This document shows, piece by piece, positions 14,740 to 16,711 of a stretch of DNA of 16,711 nt (position 1 is its first letter; every line of letters begins with the position of its first letter). The notes beneath the pieces were generated by a model. The model was not told the DNA's origin. It saw only the letters and a program-made list of their open reading frames with translations, and did no database searches. A program made the position numbers and the translations under genes. Source of the DNA: BRH-c25 sp964574195 (GTDB lineage: Bacteria > Bacillota > Clostridia > Lutisporales > Lutisporaceae); contig CAZNMO010000105.1 in the NCBI GenBank assembly GCA_964574195.1, positions 1 to 16,711 of the forward strand, given 5' to 3'.

Positions 14740-15249
14740 TTATTCCATTAGTTTTATCCCATCAACACCAAATAGCAGAATACTAAGCTCATCGACCATC
14801 TCATTTTTCCAGCGCCTTACCGTAATCTCACTGCAGTTGTTTTCCTCTGCTACCACTTCAAATGTTTTCCCATCCATATATACAGCTTTGATCACGTGGT
14901 ACTTTTCCATTTGGCTTTTCTCACTCATTCTTGTTTTAAGCTCTTCCATAGCCACTTCAACATTGGTCAACATGACAGCTGTCCTTGCTTTAGTCCGCAA
15001 AATAGCTAATACAAAGGCTTTTTCTTCTACATCTTCACAGTTTATATCTTTAGCAACAACCCTGATGCTGTGTTTTGTATTCTGGAGGAAGTCTTTGAAT
15101 GTATTGTAATTCCTTAGTAACAGCTCTGTATTTCTGAACCGGTTCTTTTCTTTTTTCTTCCGGTCCTCCTCTTTAACCTTTTTTATTGCTAGGTAAGCAG
15201 CTCTCTCAGCTATTTCGTCTATATTGACCATTCCCGCTCTATTTTTCAT
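14740..15249 (-). CDS. ArpU/RinA-family phage late-gene regulator
   Basis: From the ATG at 15247-15249 (MKNRAGMVNIDEIAERAAYL) this is a 169-residue protein; the frame stays open to 15360, but GGTGGGAG lies directly before this ATG and no good site precedes the longer start. It has a lysine-rich segment (KKVKEEDRKKKEKNRFRN), then NTELLLRNYNTFKDFL, and a C-terminal helix-turn-helix (residues 128-155, with FEVVAEENNCSEITVRRWKN). This is the plan of ArpU/RinA regulators, sigma-region-4-like proteins that switch on late genes. Normally terS follows such a gene closely; here about 2.6 kb of cargo lies between. Confidence 0.83.
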   Translation of the reverse strand: MKNRAGMVNIDEIAERAAYLAIKKVKEEDRKKKEKNRFRNTELLLRNYNTFKDFLQNTKHSIRVVAKDINCEDVEEKAFVLAILRTKARTAVMLTNVEVAMEELKTRMSEKSQMEKYHVIKAVYMDGKTFEVVAEENNCSEITVRRWKNEMVDELSILLFGVDGIKLME

Positions 15250-15318
15250 CTTGCTCCCACCTTTCACACTTGTTTTCTCCTGTTTTTTTCTATATAATGG
15301 AGTTGGGAACATGTGTTT

Positions 15319-15340
15319 GGGCGAAAGCCCTATTTTTTTT
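15319..15340 (+). terminator. Plus-strand hairpin terminator with no visible gene
   Basis: GGGC GAAA GCCC followed by TATTTTTTTT is a textbook terminator on the plus strand. No plus-strand gene precedes it. About 20 bases upstream are a TATAAT (15293-15298) and a TTGTTT (15270-15275) at 17-base spacing, which would give only a very short RNA. Confidence 0.55.
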
Positions 15341-15383
15341 ATCAATATACTAATCAACAACTAGCTAATATATAGCAACACCC

Positions 15384-15448
15384 GAAGAATTTTCATTTCT
15401 TCCATATTTCTACAGCAACCAGACACACAATATGTTAAAATATGTCTG
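15384..15448. promoter_or_regulatory. Leader of the DUF2188 gene with two inverted repeats
   Basis: GAAGAA / TTCTTC occurs at 15384-15389 and 15397-15402, and CAGACA / TGTCTG at 15420-15425 and 15443-15448, ending directly before the AAAGGAGGTG ribosome binding site. They could be protein binding sites or RNA hairpins that modulate translation. No clear promoter motif was seen. Confidence 0.3.
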
Positions 15449-15463
15449 AAAGGAGGTGTTGTT

Positions 15464-15694
15464 ATGGGCAAAAATCAACATGTTACTCCTCACCCCGATG
15501 GTGGTTGGCAAGTAAAAGGTGCCGGCAATGATAGAGCAACTGCAAGAACTGATACACAAGCACAAGCAATCGACATTGCCAGAGATATTGCCAGGAACCA
15601 AGGCTCAGAAGTAGTCATTCATCGTCCCAATGGCCAGATAAGGGACAAAGACAGCTATGGCAATGACCCATGTCCACCTATGGATAAAAAGTAA
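15464..15694 (+). CDS. DUF2188 domain protein
   Basis: A 76-residue protein that is almost entirely one DUF2188 domain: HVTPHPDGGWQVKGAGNDRA, then TQAQAIDIARDIARNQGSEV, then HRPNGQIRDKDSYGNDPCPP, all hallmarks of the family. Function of the family is not established. The ATG has AAAGGAGGTG upstream with good spacing. It is on the opposite strand to the genes on both sides, and has its own terminator, so it is a separate transcription unit. Confidence 0.9.
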   Translation: MGKNQHVTPHPDGGWQVKGAGNDRATARTDTQAQAIDIARDIARNQGSEVVIHRPNGQIRDKDSYGNDPCPPMDKK

Positions 15695-15705
15695 TTATGT
15701 TTCAT

Positions 15706-15732
15706 AGGCCCTAAGATTGGGCCGCTTTTTTT
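15706..15732 (+). terminator. Rho-independent terminator of the DUF2188 gene
   Basis: GGCCC (15707-15711) and GGGCC (15719-15723) form a stem with loop TAAGATT, followed by GC and a run of seven T. It lies 12 bases after the DUF2188 stop. It may also stop the small minus-strand gene opposite, though that side has no long U-run. Confidence 0.85.
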
Positions 15733-15742
15733 ATGATTAAAT

Positions 15743-15904
15743 CATGAACTGCGGCGTTATCTATTTTTAAATCGCATCCATTCTTCATATGCTTTTGGAG
15801 ATAAATTATACCATGAAGAGTTGACACGTTTATCTTGCTCCTTGACCTCTTTTGCCAACGTTGGGTACTCACGCTCGGCTGCATGAACAGCACCGTTATC
15901 TATT
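15743..15904. repeat. Imperfect 23-base direct repeat around the 56-residue gene
   Basis: The 23 bases at 15743-15765 match 15882-15904 at 20 positions. On the minus strand the upstream copy encodes IDNGAVH near the start of the 56-residue gene, and the second copy overlaps its stop, with IDNAAVH readable in another frame. Confidence 0.55.
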
Positions 15905-15927
15905 ATTTGAACACTTTTCTTATCCAT
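15757..15927 (-). CDS. Small protein of 56 residues, unknown function
   Basis: Found by translating the minus strand: ATG at 15925-15927, stop TAA at 15757-15759, with AAAGGAG nine bases before the start. The sequence begins MDKKSVQIIDNGAVHAAERE and ends YNLSPKAYEEWMRFKNR, and looks like a compact helical protein with ordinary composition. No family recognised. The gene is convergent with DUF2188 and lies just downstream of the tRNA-like sequence. A longer frame at 15711-15893 on the same strand has no ribosome binding site and is likely a shadow. Confidence 0.68.
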   Translation of the reverse strand: MDKKSVQIIDNGAVHAAEREYPTLAKEVKEQDKRVNSSWYNLSPKAYEEWMRFKNR

Positions 15928-15953
15928 AATCAAAATCTCCTTTCTGATTTGCA

Positions 15954-16026
15954 GGGCGAGGGCAGGATTTGAACCTGCGATTTTCTGGAGCTCCCAGATA
16001 GCTTAGACCACTCGCTCACCTCGCCC
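15954..16026 (-). tRNA. tRNA-like sequence with abnormal anticodon arm (possible pseudogene)
   Basis: On the minus strand the ends pair perfectly (GGGCGAGG with CCTCGCCC). A D-arm with AGC / GCT around GAGTGGTCTAA resembles serine-type tRNAs, and the T-arm GCAGG TTCAAAT CCTGC is canonical. The anticodon arm, 15984-15998, is TCTGG GAGCT CCAGA: a perfect 5-bp stem with only a five-base loop. No phase gives a normal seven-base loop with a T before the anticodon, so no amino acid can be assigned. No CCA is encoded. It may be a decayed tRNA or a tRNA-like element. tRNA genes are frequent phage integration sites. Confidence 0.6.
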
Positions 16027-16064
16027 AAGTTGTTGTTGCACATAAATATCATGAAATGCAATAC

Positions 16065-16106
16065 AAAAATACCGTAAAATCTATTTCTAAATAATACGGT
16101 ATTTCT
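16065..16106 (-). terminator. Terminator after the ImmA/IrrE-like gene
   Basis: AAATACCGTA at 16067-16076 pairs perfectly (10 bp) with TACGGTATTT at 16095-16104. On the minus strand the stem is followed by TTTTTG. It lies about 25 bases after the stop of the metallopeptidase gene. Confidence 0.75.
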
Positions 16107-16127
16107 ATAGCTGTTCGTTTTTATAGG

Positions 16128-16711
16128 CTAGTATGGTTTTCTCACCGGCATCTCAATTACTTTACTTTCTACTTTTGGGGGAATAAGTTTTCCTTCATCT
16201 AATCCCAATAAGATTTCAACTTCTTCTCTTGGTATAGTCAAACCTCTTTGCGAAAGCTCTTTCATTATTTCCCCCTCGTTGAGGATATCATTGTCTAACA
16301 AAATATCAATAGCACGTCTTAATACTGTTGGTTTGCTCATTATTAATGTATCATCTAGAGGTTCTTCTGTTCTCCATCCTAACTTGTTAATTTTTTTCAT
16401 TATAGCTTGATATGAACTATAAGATAAAATATCCAAATGATTTGCTCTTACTAACATGGCTGAAATTGATGTTTTCCATTTCTTTTTTAACTGCTTATAA
16501 TAATTCAAATTTGTTGGATACGCTTTAACATCATTAGTAAAACTATTCTTAGGTAGAAGAAAAGCAGCTGCAAAAGCATGGGCCTCGTTTTCCATTTTCC
16601 TTATTTCTTCTTTACTTAATACATCTACCTCCAAAAAACCATCATGCAATACTATATGGGCTAACTCATGAGCTGCACTAAATTGCCTTCTCGCCGCTGA
16701 TCCTTTATCAT
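16128..16711 (-). CDS. ImmA/IrrE-family metallopeptidase, C-terminal part, runs off the right edge
   Basis: The frame is open to the window edge (about 193 residues visible), so the gene starts outside. Near the edge it reads RRQFSAAHELAHIVLHDG, the HExxH zinc motif of ImmA/IrrE (peptidase M78) proteins with its usual upstream arginine-rich and phenylalanine residues. It continues with ENEAHAFAAAFLLPKNSF, the conserved third-ligand region. ImmA-type enzymes cleave phage repressors to switch lysogenic to lytic or to move elements. The last 70 residues are less conserved and contain two stretches of helix. A start at 16649 would remove the active site and is not correct. Confidence 0.9.
   Translation of the reverse strand, partial: DKGSAARRQFSAAHELAHIVLHDGFLEVDVLSKEEIRKMENEAHAFAAAFLLPKNSFTNDVKAYPTNLNYYKQLKKKWKTSISAMLVRANHLDILSYSSYQAIMKKINKLGWRTEEPLDDTLIMSKPTVLRRAIDILLDNDILNEGEIMKELSQRGLTIPREEVEILLGLDEGKLIPPKVESKVIEMPVRKPY

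Noticed and set aside
15410..15601. Minus-strand ORF opposite DUF2188
   Set aside because: Shadow of a clear DUF2188 domain; cysteine-rich low-quality sequence.
15711..15893. 60-residue minus-strand ORF over the DUF2188 terminator
   Set aside because: No ribosome binding site, and it overlaps the better supported 56-residue gene and a terminator stem.
1..16711. CRISPR array, insertion sequence, integrase or lysis genes
   Set aside because: No regularly spaced repeats, transposase, recombinase, holin or endolysin sequences were seen on either strand.

Overview
The window is part of a prophage or temperate contractile-tailed phage (myovirus) integrated in, or infecting, a Gram-positive bacterium, most likely a clostridial Firmicute. 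Support for this: strong AGGAGG-type ribosome binding sites, frequent TTG/GTG starts, moderately AT-rich DNA, a PBSX-like small terminase and an ArpU/RinA-type late regulator. A run of 10 N at 3960-3969 shows that this is a draft assembly.

Region 1 (1-12144, all minus strand, read right to left) is a compact late operon: small terminase, large terminase, portal fused to a MuF-type minor head domain, a small overlapping ORF, a prohead protease joined to a scaffold-like C-terminus, a decoration-like protein, the major capsid protein, a small protein, two connector-position proteins, an HK97-gp10-like protein, a terminator-position protein, tail sheath, tail tube, tail-assembly chaperone (with an excellent -1 frameshift site, A AAA AAC at 1146-1152) and the start of the tape measure protein, which runs off the left edge. 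Sheath plus tube indicate a contractile tail. The genes overlap by a few bases or nearly abut.

Region 2 (12145-14739) lies between the late regulator and the terminase and looks like a cargo (moron) segment. It is visibly more AT-rich and is punctuated by its own terminators. It holds a 27-codon hydrophobic peptide ORF on the plus strand whose ribosome binding site and start codon are complementary to the 3' part of its own transcript, which resembles a type I toxin mRNA. It also holds a small minus-strand ORF, a membrane-anchored protein of unknown function, a small cysteine-rich protein and a SEC-C/YkgJ-type cysteine-cluster protein.

Region 3 (14740-16711) holds the ArpU/RinA-like late regulator, an opposite-strand DUF2188 gene with its own terminator, a 56-residue small gene, a tRNA-like sequence with an abnormal anticodon arm, and the C-terminal part of an ImmA/IrrE-type metallopeptidase cut off by the right edge. 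No integrase, CI-type repressor, replication, holin or endolysin gene is visible; these would lie outside the window.
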